From Akkermansia sp. (GTDB lineage Bacteria > Verrucomicrobiota > Verrucomicrobiia > Verrucomicrobiales > Akkermansiaceae), in contig JAFURE010000046.1 of assembly GCA_017471985.1 (NCBI GenBank), forward strand, positions 1 through 64,000: 64,000 bases of DNA, given 5' to 3'. Made by a program: the position numbers and the translations under genes. The notes beneath the pieces were generated by a model. The model was not told the DNA's origin. It saw only the letters and a program-made list of their open reading frames with translations, and searched no databases. Below, piece after piece: positions 17,919-25,666 of this stretch; positions within the stretch are counted from its first letter, which is position 1, and every line of letters starts with the position of its first letter.

Positions 17919-19562
17919 ATGTACCGTCGTTACAGACCTCGCCGTAAGAACACAAGTCCCACTTTACCGCTGGCAGCAGTCGGCCTGACCGTTGCTGCTC
18001 TCATTATCTGGGGTATCTTTGCCAAGGGCGATGATATTATTCGTTTCTTTAAGGGTGAGACGGTGGTGGTGCATGATAACTCCGAGGCAAACGACAATCT
18101 GGAGCGCCTGCTCGCCGACCTTTCCGGCGACAAAGCTCGTCTGCTGGAGCTGGCAGAGGATTCCAAGACCCGCCTGGGCTGGATTAAAAACCCCGAAACC
18201 CGCCGCCAGTTCCGCTGGTTCCTGATGAGCCGCCTGATTGATAAGGGGCTGTGGGAGGAGGCCGTGCGTATTCTGCCCGAGGTCGAGGCGCTCGCTCCCG
18301 TGGAGGGGCTGGACCGCCTGGCCGCTGCCGCTCTGGAGCACGAGGATTATGACCTGCAGCTCCGACTGGACCGCCAGTTGCAGGAGAAAGCTATCAGCAT
18401 GCCCTCGGCTACGGCTCTGCTGCTGCGCTCTATTCGCCGCTCGGCCGAGACCTACATTCGCATGCACAAGAATGATGAGGCGGTGAAGGTGCTTTCTCGT
18501 CTGGAGATGTCCTCTGTGCTGGCTCGCTTGGCAGATGACCCCATGTTGGCTGCCGAAGCTGCTGAGCTGCAGATGTTGCGGGCCGATGTAGGCGGTGTGC
18601 GTGAGCACGCTCTGCAAATGGTGCGTAATATCCTCGAGGCGGCTAAGTGGCCGGCTTGCCCGGCTACGGCTAAGCTCATGCTCGAGGAGGTGGCAAACAC
18701 TCTGCGCGATAACCCCAACCTGCCGAACTCTTCCCTGAAGGATGTCGAGGCCAAGCTCCTGCGCTGCCGTGATGCCATGCTGGAGTACCCGGACCGCGAG
18801 CACAAGCTGCCCCAGTGCTACACGATGCTCGGCGAGCTTCGCTACCGCATGGGGGAGTACGAGGGCTGCGCTCAGGCTCTGAACCTGGCCGGTGCCTTTG
18901 CTGAGGGCTATGGCGAAATGACCCCGGAATTGCAGCTTAAACTTGCCCGCCTGCGCTCCCGAGCCAATGAGGCCTGCGGTGCTATCTCTGCGGCTATGGC
19001 TGACTGCCGCTACCTGCTGGAGCATGAAAAGGATACGACCGAGATTTTCCGCTGTCTGAACCTGCTGGCGGCTCATTCTGAGGGGGCTGAGAAGATTGAG
19101 CTGCTTACCCGCTGCTGGGACATGATTCGCGGTAATGCTGATTTGGCCAAGAAGAGCCCCATTTCCATGGCTGAGATTGCTTCCTCTATTGCATCCTATT
19201 ATGTGGAGCAGAAGGACTACACGAACGCTATCAAATGGGTGACGGAAAGTGTGGCTCTGGTGCAGGAGGCTCACCCCGACCTTACCGATGGTAAGCTGCT
19301 GCGTGCCCGTATGGAGCTGGCTCTTATTGAGCGCAAGACCGGTAAGAATGACTGGGGCGCCGTGGTGCGTCTGCGTGATGTGGTGCGCGCCATTGAGAGC
19401 ATGAGCGAGGAGGAACGCTCCCGATTGGATGCCGCCGACAGCACCCTCTACAAGACTGCCGTGCGTGAGTTCGCCCGTACTTACCTCTTCACCGGCGATA
19501 CCAAGCTCGCCAAGCAGGTTATCCGCAAGATTAAGGAATCCCTGCCCGAGAAAGTGCGCTGA
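17919..19562 (+). CDS. membrane-anchored helical-repeat protein next to murJ
   Basis: A 547-aa protein of the same plan as its upstream neighbour: a basic N terminus (MYRRYRPRRKN), one TM helix at about residues 15-35 (LPLAAVGLTVAALIIWGIFA) and a long alpha-helical, TPR-like body. An early segment (SGDKARLLELAEDSKTRLGW followed by IKNPETRRQFRW) resembles the VRNRNTELAWIKNDKVRREA segment of the upstream protein, so the two are probably paralogues. No catalytic motif is seen. It lies 25 bp after the first TPR gene and 27 bp before murJ, so a role in assembling the peptidoglycan export machinery is possible but only inferred. Confidence 0.72.
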   Translation: MYRRYRPRRKNTSPTLPLAAVGLTVAALIIWGIFAKGDDIIRFFKGETVVVHDNSEANDNLERLLADLSGDKARLLELAEDSKTRLGWIKNPETRRQFRWFLMSRLIDKGLWEEAVRILPEVEALAPVEGLDRLAAAALEHEDYDLQLRLDRQLQEKAISMPSATALLLRSIRRSAETYIRMHKNDEAVKVLSRLEMSSVLARLADDPMLAAEAAELQMLRADVGGVREHALQMVRNILEAAKWPACPATAKLMLEEVANTLRDNPNLPNSSLKDVEAKLLRCRDAMLEYPDREHKLPQCYTMLGELRYRMGEYEGCAQALNLAGAFAEGYGEMTPELQLKLARLRSRANEACGAISAAMADCRYLLEHEKDTTEIFRCLNLLAAHSEGAEKIELLTRCWDMIRGNADLAKKSPISMAEIASSIASYYVEQKDYTNAIKWVTESVALVQEAHPDLTDGKLLRARMELALIERKTGKNDWGAVVRLRDVVRAIESMSEEERSRLDAADSTLYKTAVREFARTYLFTGDTKLAKQVIRKIKESLPEKVR

Positions 19563-19589
19563 TTTTCCTGCCGCAACGTTTAATCCGCC

Positions 19590-21446
19590 ATGTCCTCTCT
19601 GCACAAGAAAAGCCTGATTGCCACGGCTGCCATTTTCTGCTGCCGATTCACCGGTCTGCTTCGTGAGGTGGTTTACACCGGTCTGTTCGGTGCCACCGGC
19701 GCGTTGGATGCCTTCCTGACTGCATTCCGTGTGCCCAATATGCTGCGCGATATGTTCGCCGAGGGCGCGCTCTCTCAGAGTTTCACCAGCGTCATGAGCA
19801 AGGTGGAGAAGCAGAACGGACCCGGGGCTGCCTGGCAGCTGGCCAATCAGGTGGTGGCTCAGTTGGTGTCGCTCATGGTCTGCATCGTGGCATTGGGTGT
19901 GTTGCTGTCGGGGTTCTTCATGCAGCAGTTGTACCCGGAGCGTGCAAGTGTTATCTTTGAGTGCAAGGATGCTGCCGCGGCTCCCCTTGTAGTGGCCGAG
20001 GCTACTTATCTGGGGGCTATCAAGCAGGAGGATGGACGTACGATGGCTTCTTTTGCCCTGTCTGCGCCTCTGACGGAATGTCCGCAGACGGCTGTGGTGC
20101 GCCTGAGCTCGCTGCAGAATCTGCCGGTTGGTAGCTCGGTGAAACTCAGTACGCAGCGCATGCCTGACTGCCTGCGTGTGGAGCAGCAGGATTTCATGAA
20201 TCTGGCGGCTGACCTTTGCCGCATCATGTGGCCGTTCATTCTGCTGGCTTCGCTCTCGGCTCTCAGCATGGGGGCGTTGAATGTGTTCGGTATTTTCGGG
20301 CTTCCCAACTTAGCCAGTGCGGCGTTCAACCTCACTACGGTGATAGTGGGCTGTCTTGTCGGGTGGTTTATTGACCCGAATTTCGGGCCGGATGCCCTCT
20401 ATGGTTTTGCCTTTGCCGTGGTGCTGGGCGGTGCTGCTCAGTTGCTGGTGCAGGTACCTGCGCTGCGTCGCAAGGGGTATCGTCCCCGCTGGTCATTGGG
20501 GCTGCGCCTGCAGGCCGGCAAGCTCCTGTTCACCGAGCCGGCGGCCCGCCGTGTGTGGCTGCTCATGATTCCCGGCGTGATTGCTGCCGGTATTACCCAG
20601 ACCAACATTTTCATCAATACCTCCTTTGCCTTGTACCTGCCGGGCGGAGCGGTGACAGCGCTCTCCGGCGCTTTCCACCTGTGGCAGCTGCCGGTGGCAC
20701 TTTTCGGCGTGGCTGTGGGTATGGTGGTGCTGCCCTCGGTCTCGCGCATGACCCTCGATGAGGGGCAGGGGGCACGCCGCGACATTGCCCGCCATCTGGC
20801 GCAGGCCATGCGATTTGTGGCGTTTTTTGCTGTCCCGTCGGCCGTTATCCTCGGTATCTGGGGGCAGGAGATTGTGAGCATCTTCTTCCAGCGTGGCAGG
20901 TTCGATGAGCACGCCTCGGCTCTGACCGGTCAGGTACTCAGCGCCTACTGCCTAGGGCTGCTTGGCTATGCCGGCATGAAAGTGCTGCAACCCGTGTTCC
21001 TCGCTCTCGAGAAACCCTGGGCCCCCGCCGGTCTGGCACTCATTTCCGCCACTATCTCCATTGTGCTGAACTATTGTTTCGTGCACGTATTCCACTTCAA
21101 GGAGGCCGCCTGGCTCGCCCTTACCACCTCAGTGGTTACCACGCTCAATTTCCTCTTCTACTTCTTCTACCTGCGTCATCTGCTTGGTACCATGGCCACC
21201 CGCCACCTCATCCCCGGCCTGCTGCGTATCATTGCTGCCGGCACCGTGCTGGGCGTCATCTGCTGGCAGATTCGCGGGCTCTTCTTCACCGACTTTCTGG
21301 CCTGGGACTTCCTGCCCAGACTCGGCACCCTCGCCGTAGCCGGAGCCGTGGTAGGTGGTATCTACCTCGCCGCCTGCTTCCTCTTCCGCGTACCAGAGCT
21401 CGAAGCCTTCTCCAACCGCTTCCTGAAGCGCCGAGCCCGCCGATAA
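19590..21446 (+). CDS. murJ: lipid II flippase MurJ (MviN family) with an extra periplasmic insert
   Basis: A 618-aa polytopic inner-membrane protein of the MOP superfamily that flips lipid II for peptidoglycan synthesis. The family N-terminal region is clear: FTGLLREVVYTGLFGATGAL, AFLTAFRVPNMLRDMFAEGA and LSQSFTSVMSK. MurJ proteins are usually about 500-530 aa; the excess here is a non-membrane insert at about residues 115-200, between two early helices, rich in Ala, Ser and charged residues. Conserved mid and C-terminal helices (FFQRGRFDEHASALTGQVLS) are intact. Last gene of the hom run. Confidence 0.94.
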   Translation: MSSLHKKSLIATAAIFCCRFTGLLREVVYTGLFGATGALDAFLTAFRVPNMLRDMFAEGALSQSFTSVMSKVEKQNGPGAAWQLANQVVAQLVSLMVCIVALGVLLSGFFMQQLYPERASVIFECKDAAAAPLVVAEATYLGAIKQEDGRTMASFALSAPLTECPQTAVVRLSSLQNLPVGSSVKLSTQRMPDCLRVEQQDFMNLAADLCRIMWPFILLASLSALSMGALNVFGIFGLPNLASAAFNLTTVIVGCLVGWFIDPNFGPDALYGFAFAVVLGGAAQLLVQVPALRRKGYRPRWSLGLRLQAGKLLFTEPAARRVWLLMIPGVIAAGITQTNIFINTSFALYLPGGAVTALSGAFHLWQLPVALFGVAVGMVVLPSVSRMTLDEGQGARRDIARHLAQAMRFVAFFAVPSAVILGIWGQEIVSIFFQRGRFDEHASALTGQVLSAYCLGLLGYAGMKVLQPVFLALEKPWAPAGLALISATISIVLNYCFVHVFHFKEAAWLALTTSVVTTLNFLFYFFYLRHLLGTMATRHLIPGLLRIIAAGTVLGVICWQIRGLFFTDFLAWDFLPRLGTLAVAGAVVGGIYLAACFLFRVPELEAFSNRFLKRRARR

Positions 21447-21500
21447 TAGGCCCCATTATCCCGGATTTTTGTCATCATCCGCCATCTTATCAAAAAAATC

Positions 21501-21529
21501 TTGACTTCACTCCCGCCCCCTGCTAAACT
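21501..21529 (+). promoter_or_regulatory. promoter of tRNA-Ile(CAU)
   Basis: TTGACT, a 17-bp spacer and TAAACT lie 6 nt before the mature tRNA 5' end. Confidence 0.72.
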
Positions 21530-21535
21530 CACCGC

Positions 21536-21608
21536 GGCCCTGTAGCTCAGCGGTCAGAGCAGGCGACTCATAATCGCTTGGTCGCGGGTTCGAGCCCCGC
21601 CGGGGCTA
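21536..21608 (+). tRNA. tRNA-Ile2 (anticodon CAU)
   Basis: All four arms fold. The acceptor is GGCCCTG / CGGGGCT with discriminator A, the D-stem is GCTC/GAGC, the anticodon stem GGCGA/TCGCT has loop CTCATAA, and the T-stem is GCGGG/CCCGC. The CAU anticodon could be Met or the lysidine-modified Ile2. The anticodon arm GGCGACTCATAATCGCT and the following TGGTCGC match the known tRNA-Ile2 pattern closely, so I prefer Ile. CCA is not encoded. The 3' end is copied in the repeat elements downstream. Confidence 0.87.
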
Positions 21609-21647
21609 GCACAAAAAAGCGCACCAGACGGTGCGCTTTTTTGTGCT
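21608..21647 (+). terminator. long perfect hairpin after tRNA-Ile(CAU)
   Basis: A perfect 17-bp inverted repeat starts at the discriminator base (AGCACAAAAAAGCGCAC / GTGCGCTTTTTTGTGCT, loop CAGACG). The internal T6 makes it a bidirectional terminator. A very similar hairpin recurs at 30222-30265. Confidence 0.82.
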
Positions 21648-21657
21648 TATGCCCCAA

Positions 21658-21793
21658 GCGGATTAAGGCTCGAACCCGCGACCGAGCGGGCAGGCTGCGA
21701 GTGACGCAGCAGCCTGCCCCTGCGCCACCGAGACACCTCTCGGTGGGAACCCCGCTAGGGGCGCAGGGGGTGGGTAGAGCCCCGCCGGGGCTA
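21658..21793 (+). repeat. tRNA-linked structured element, copy A
   Basis: The element begins with GGCTCGAACCCGCGACC, the inverted copy of the upstream tRNA-Ile T-arm and variable loop. It continues with an 11-bp hairpin (GGGCAGGCTGC / GCAGCCTGCCC) and then a three-way junction. The junction has outer stem CCCCTGCG/CGCAGGGG, one arm CCACCGAGA/TCTCGGTGG and one arm CCCC/GGGG. It ends with GGGTAGA followed by a direct copy of the tRNA 3' end, AGCCCCGCCGGGGCTA. Copy B is nearly identical, and copy C shares the plan with compensatory changes. Function unknown. Confidence 0.8.
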
Positions 21794-21799
21794 TTGCCA

Positions 21800-21838
21800 A
21801 AGGCTGCATTCCTGAAATTGAGGGGATGCAGCCTTTTT
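21800..21838 (+). terminator. terminator following the displaced tRNA-Ile 3' end
   Basis: A 10-bp stem AAGGCTGCAT / ATGCAGCCTT with loop TCCTGAAATTGAGGGG is followed by T5. The loop motif CCTGAAATTGAGGGG recurs in a hairpin at 27618. Confidence 0.8.
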
Positions 21839-22359
21839 CTGTTTATGCGCTGATATTTAACGAATTGCAGAGTCCTTAATTATTAAAAAGAATGTATATT
21901 AAAAGGCTCAAAACGCCCTGATTTTGCCCTTTCTTACTCCCCTGCCTGTCTCGGCGTAGCTTTAGCGAAGACGGAGGACTCTAAAGAACTGGGGTCGCGG
22001 CATACAATAAACTCCTATTTTGTTGCAAAGGCTTAATGATGAGTGGATTGGATAAAAGTATATAGTTTACCCTTCTCAAATAAAAGTAGGGTTGATAATG
22101 AATACGTTATGAGCCTGACCCATAAAAAGACTATACTTTTGCCCCTTTTTCAGCCCGGAAATCGGCAAGCTTTTTAACGATTCGAGCCTCTCCTCAACCC
22201 GGCAGACCAAGGGCTCCCGCGAAGGTGAATTCTAGGCTTTCGGGCCTGTTTTTGCGCTTAGTTGCATAGAATTATCTCCCGGCTCCGAACTAACAGCTTG
22301 CAGAGCCTCCCGGATTCTGGTAACATGACACCGTAACAAATAACCATCTTCCAAATACT
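21839..22359. other. intergenic region without a recognised gene
   Basis: This 521-bp stretch holds no convincing gene. It is mixed in composition, with AT-rich parts and a small hairpin AGGCT-TTCG-GGCCT followed by GTTTTT near 22233-22250 that could act as a terminator. It may be decayed cargo of the tRNA-Ile locus. Confidence 0.4.
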
Positions 22360-22911
22360 ATGAATCTGAGACCTTTTGTATGTTCTGTTCTCGCTTCCGC
22401 GTTCATGCTCCCCATGCACGCCATGGGTGAGAGTGAAGCCCAAGAAGAAAATCCCTTTTACGAACAAATTCGAAGAATGTCGGAGTCAGGAATATTTTGT
22501 GGAACCCACGCAAGAGCCCTTGATGAAGTAGATTTACAATTGGGACTTCTAGAGTCCGGACGGCCACAAGAGTTTAGACAAAAAAATAATTTAAAATTGT
22601 CATTGTGTAGTTTACCTCTTCTCTTTATGATGAAAGAAATGGGTGATAGTGAAGCCGCCAATTACATTGCGGCTCTTGAAAAAGAGACCAATATAGAAAT
22701 TATATATGTTATCTATTATCGTTATTATAACCTTGCTGATAAAATTAATGATAGGCGGTTTCATAATAAAGGCATTGACCATAAATATATGCCAAGAAAA
22801 CTACAACGATATTGGTCTGAGGTTTTCAGACAAAATATACTAAATATCAATCTGGATATCGAATTGGATCTTTCCGATTCTGAGAAAAAAAGTCGAGCAA
22901 TTGTTGAGTAA
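22360..22911 (+). CDS. hypothetical exported protein
   Basis: A 183-aa protein I do not recognise. The N terminus is a good Sec signal peptide (RPFVCSVLASAFMLPMHAMG, cleavage probably after residue 23), so it should be periplasmic or secreted. The mature part is charged and mostly helical, with a Tyr-rich stretch IEIIYVIYYRYYNLADKIN and a LELDLSDSEKK-like acidic tail. It stops just before the next lipoprotein gene, and the two are probably co-transcribed. Composition is more AT-rich than the housekeeping genes. Both lie between repeat copies A and B downstream of tRNA-Ile, that is, in accessory cargo. Confidence 0.6.
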   Translation: MNLRPFVCSVLASAFMLPMHAMGESEAQEENPFYEQIRRMSESGIFCGTHARALDEVDLQLGLLESGRPQEFRQKNNLKLSLCSLPLLFMMKEMGDSEAANYIAALEKETNIEIIYVIYYRYYNLADKINDRRFHNKGIDHKYMPRKLQRYWSEVFRQNILNINLDIELDLSDSEKKSRAIVE

Positions 22912-22927
22912 AAAGAAAATCTTAACC

Positions 22928-23530
22928 ATGCCCACCATCCCCAGAATCCTCACCATCACAGCCCTGTGCCTTGCGGCGGTAGGGCTGAGTTGCTGCAACA
23001 GCACCCCCCGGGCAAAATATACCCCTGTTTTACTTGCGGATACAGCCCAAGCGGAATCGGCTAATACCCCATGCCGCTCGTTAAGTGTAGATAAACAAAA
23101 ACACATTTACACTTTCTATTTCGTATTGCGCGATGGTGATACTCCTATTGGCTTTCTTGCTATTCCGGTGCAGGAAATAGTAAAAAATGAGATGTTGACA
23201 GGTATTTCCGTGTTGCCTCCAACCTTCATTCTGGAGAGAGAATACGAAAATCTTCGTTTTGTTTTTTCTTCATTTGAGACTGCTATACGCAAAAACGGGA
23301 CATATAGAGGCGATATTGACGTGACTCTTAAAATCCTCCCCACGGAGGAAAATGACGGGACCGTCATTCACTCATTTGGATTTGTATACGAAAAGGGAAA
23401 GAACGGTCAGCTGGTGATGAGAACCTCAGCTGATAATGTCCCATTCAATGTTCCGGAAAAGATTCTAAGCTCGAAAACCAGTATATGGCCAAGGGAAATA
23501 TCTCTGCAATTCTTCAGTCTTGAAAATTGA
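22928..23530 (+). CDS. hypothetical lipoprotein
   Basis: A protein of 200 aa with an N-terminal lipoprotein-like signal (ITALCLAAVGLSC, followed by CNSTPRA). The lipobox G-L-S-C is imperfect. The mature part has no recognised domain; it is beta-rich by eye (TFYFVLRDGDTPIGFLAIPV; GTYRGDIDVTLKILPTEEND). I take the ATG at 22928; an in-frame TTG at 22901 would overlap the upstream gene and put extra charged residues before the signal. It is probably an envelope protein co-transcribed with the preceding exported protein. Neither has a visible partner or enzyme nearby. Confidence 0.58.
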   Translation: MPTIPRILTITALCLAAVGLSCCNSTPRAKYTPVLLADTAQAESANTPCRSLSVDKQKHIYTFYFVLRDGDTPIGFLAIPVQEIVKNEMLTGISVLPPTFILEREYENLRFVFSSFETAIRKNGTYRGDIDVTLKILPTEENDGTVIHSFGFVYEKGKNGQLVMRTSADNVPFNVPEKILSSKTSIWPREISLQFFSLEN

Positions 23531-23610
23531 AGCCTCCATCCTCCAGATTCCTTGACACCTCATCCCTCTGCCTTGCGGCGGGGAAATAACGCATAAAAAG
23601 CCATCTTGCA

Positions 23611-23630
23611 GCCTAGGATTCCTCCTAGGC
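23611..23630 (+). terminator. hairpin immediately upstream of the group II intron
   Basis: A perfect 8-bp stem GCCTAGGA / TCCTAGGC with a TTCC loop ends 8 bp before the intron's 5' end. Group IIC introns characteristically insert just after such terminator-like hairpins. Confidence 0.72.
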
Positions 23631-23638
23631 TGTTCGCT

Positions 23639-24285
23639 GTGCGACCGGCGCGATATGCGCACTGCGGTGAAAGTCCGCGCGGAGCCGCGATGATGCGGAA
23701 TCCCAGGCCTGAAGAACAACTGCGGGAAGGTAACAAACCGTGGAAGAGGAAGTTCGAGGGGAAATCCCGACTGTACGAACAGAAACTGCATATAAGGCCG
23801 GATGGATGGACGAGGTTGCAGCAAGTGCCGAAATCCGATACATCATCAAGAATCCATAAGGTAGATGCAGACGGCGCGGGAGGAAAGTAGCATAGTCATA
23901 TTCGGTGAGACCCTACTAAAGCGCGAAAACGCTGCGGAGCAATCCGTCTGTAGGGAGTCAGCAGAGGCCATAGTACCACCAAAACGAACAACCCCGGTGG
24001 GAAGGGCTGAATCACGGCGTGGGCAACCACTCAAATCTCAGAACCTATAGCAGCAGAGCCAAGAAGTACTGAAATGTACGAAGCCTCGACTGAAAGAGGG
24101 AAAGCGGTGCAAGTCCGAATCCACGTAACAGTGCGGAGGAGTTGACAGGGTATCTGGCGAGGAGAGATAAAAGAGTTGCGGCAGGAACATTAGTTCCGGG
24201 ACCAATCACACGCCGAGAAACCGCCGTATGCCATAAATGGCACGTACGGTGGTGTGAGAGGGGGACGAAAGTCCTCCTACTCGAT
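23639..24285 (+). mobile_element. group IIC intron lacking its reverse-transcriptase ORF
   Basis: The element starts with GTGCGACC, the group II 5' splice signature. It contains the conserved AGTCAGCAGAGGCCATAGTA block found before the ORF in class C introns. It ends with a recognisable domain V (ACCGCCGTATGCC / GGCACGTACGGTGG) and domain VI (CCTACTCGAT, with the branch-point A). Its length of about 647 nt leaves roughly 250 nt for domain IV, and no reverse-transcriptase/maturase frame exists in any frame. The ribozyme could still splice but would need a maturase in trans to move. Insertion after a hairpin fits class C target choice. Confidence 0.85.
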
Positions 24286-24294
24286 TTATTCCCG

Positions 24295-24427
24295 GCGGAT
24301 TAAGGCTCGAACCCGCGACCGAGCGGGCAGGCTGCGAGTGACGCAGCAGCCTGCCCCTGCGCCACCGAGACACCTCTCGGTGGGAACCCCGCAAGGGGCG
24401 CAGGGGGTGGGTAGAGCCCGCCGGGGG
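24295..24427 (+). repeat. tRNA-linked structured element, copy B (no adjacent tRNA)
   Basis: This is nearly identical to copy A through the inverted T-arm segment, the 11-bp hairpin and the three-way junction. Differences include GCTA to GCAA in one loop and a shortened 3' end (GAGCCCGCCGGGG). It carries tRNA-Ile sequence although the nearest tRNA-Ile is 2.7 kb upstream. It starts 10 bp after the group II intron. Together with copy A it brackets two exported-protein genes and the intron. Confidence 0.8.
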
Positions 24428-24570
24428 TGCGGTGGCTCAATGTTGTATCTCGTTTCGTTCTGGCCCGCCCCCGCGACCGAACCGACTTGTTGAGAAATTA
24501 TGAAGACTGGGAATCAACTTATTGAGATAATAATCCCGCATTTTTGCATTAAAAATATTCAAAATTAGTA

Positions 24571-24599
24571 TTGACAAGCAAGTTCAAACGCTGTAGTCT
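24571..24599 (+). promoter_or_regulatory. promoter of the ankyrin gene
   Basis: A consensus TTGACA, a 17-bp spacer and TAGTCT would give a leader of about 68 nt. Confidence 0.6.
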
Positions 24600-24673
24600 A
24601 ACCCCAGCCCCGAAGTATTGGTTTTAAAGAGCCGATAGTCAGTATTCGGGAGAACCCTAAACTACCATATGCT

Positions 24674-25597
24674 ATGCCTAGGAAGAGTATCCTAAATAAT
24701 CGTCTGTTGAGAGCATCCATTGAAGGTAACTGTAAGGAGCTTTTCCAATTGCTTACAGGTGGAGGGCGTACATCTATCATGAATGATTTTTGTCGTTCGC
24801 TGCTCATGTTAGCTGCAGAGCATGGTCATGCTGATTGTGTGAATATTCTGTTAGAGTTTGGCGCTGATGTGAATCACTGTGATATAGAGGGCAATTCCGC
24901 ACTCTCTTTGGCTGCAGCAAATGGACATAGTGAATGCGTCTCTCTTCTGATAGAAGCAGGTTCAGATGTTAATAATTATTCCCCCAATGGAACTCCTCTG
25001 ATACAGGCCTCAGCTTGTGGAGATGCTGATTCTGTGCGTATGCTGTTAGAGGCTGGAGCGGAGCCCAGTGCAAGTGTAAGTTACGGAATGACTGCTTTAC
25101 AATTTGCGACAGAAAGAGGGGACGCCATCTGTACCAGACTTTTGTTGGAGGCTGGAGCACGGTTGGCTCATTATGATGAGTTTCCCAGTGAGTGTGGAAT
25201 GGATGAAATGATGCAGGCGGTTGCAAGTGGTAATGAAGAATGTATACGCTTGATATTGGCAGCAGGTGGAGATCCCTATTTTCTGGGTAAGGAGAAGGAA
25301 ATCGCGTTGCTTCAGGCTGTCCATAAGGATGATGTGGAATTGGTACGTAAGCTTATTCAAGAAGGAGCAGATGTGAATGTGAGAGATATTTTTCAGCAGA
25401 CTCCTTTGTTCATAGCATTGAGTTTTCCTGACTTTTATGACTGTCTTCCCGTGTTGCTGGAGGCTGGGGCTGATGAGAGTATTCGCGATAATGCCGGTCG
25501 GAACGCATGGGAAGCATCGGCTCATCATGGATATTTGGAAGAAACAGGGTTGACGCCTGATGAAGTAAAACGGATATTTTGTAGCAGCAGCATCTAA
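24674..25597 (+). CDS. ankyrin-repeat protein
   Basis: A 307-aa protein built of about eight ankyrin repeats covering almost the whole chain. Examples are SLLMLAAEHGHADCVNILLE, ALSLAAANGHSECVSLLIEA, PLIQASACGDADSVRMLLEA, ALQFATERGDAICTRLLLEA and LIQEGADVNVRDIFQQTPLF. No signal peptide, membrane helix or catalytic domain is present, so it is a protein-binding scaffold, probably cytoplasmic. Ankyrin proteins in host-associated bacteria are sometimes secreted effectors, but nothing here shows export. It has its own promoter and lies first in an AT-richer accessory stretch. Confidence 0.88.
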   Translation: MPRKSILNNRLLRASIEGNCKELFQLLTGGGRTSIMNDFCRSLLMLAAEHGHADCVNILLEFGADVNHCDIEGNSALSLAAANGHSECVSLLIEAGSDVNNYSPNGTPLIQASACGDADSVRMLLEAGAEPSASVSYGMTALQFATERGDAICTRLLLEAGARLAHYDEFPSECGMDEMMQAVASGNEECIRLILAAGGDPYFLGKEKEIALLQAVHKDDVELVRKLIQEGADVNVRDIFQQTPLFIALSFPDFYDCLPVLLEAGADESIRDNAGRNAWEASAHHGYLEETGLTPDEVKRIFCSSSI

Positions 25598-25612
25598 TTT
25601 TTTGTTTTTACG

Positions 25613-25641
25613 TTGATTAATTCGTTTGCAATGGGTATAAT
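25613..25641 (+). promoter_or_regulatory. promoter of the DUF4268 gene
   Basis: TTGATT, a 17-bp spacer and a perfect TATAAT end 25 nt before the ATG at 25667. Confidence 0.78.
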
Positions 25642-25666
25642 AAAGCCTAGTTAAAAGACATAAGTT

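Noticed and set aside
17964-19604. 546-codon minus-strand open frame antisense to the second TPR gene
   Set aside because: The translation is Gln/His/Leu/Arg-rich, typical of antisense frames in this composition; the plus-strand gene has a TM anchor and helical repeats.
21536-21608. Elongator tRNA-Met for the CAU tRNA
   Set aside because: The anticodon arm GGCGACTCATAATCGCT and following TGGTCGC match the tRNA-Ile2 pattern; elongator Met arms usually differ. Not fully excluded.
23865-24050. Short open frames inside the group II intron as a remnant reverse transcriptase
   Set aside because: They fall in ribozyme domains and none shows RT motifs such as YADD; the ORF is simply absent.
24421-24570. 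A decayed tRNA after element copy B
   Set aside because: The sequence resembles tRNA-like words (GGTGGCTCA) but no cloverleaf can be drawn.
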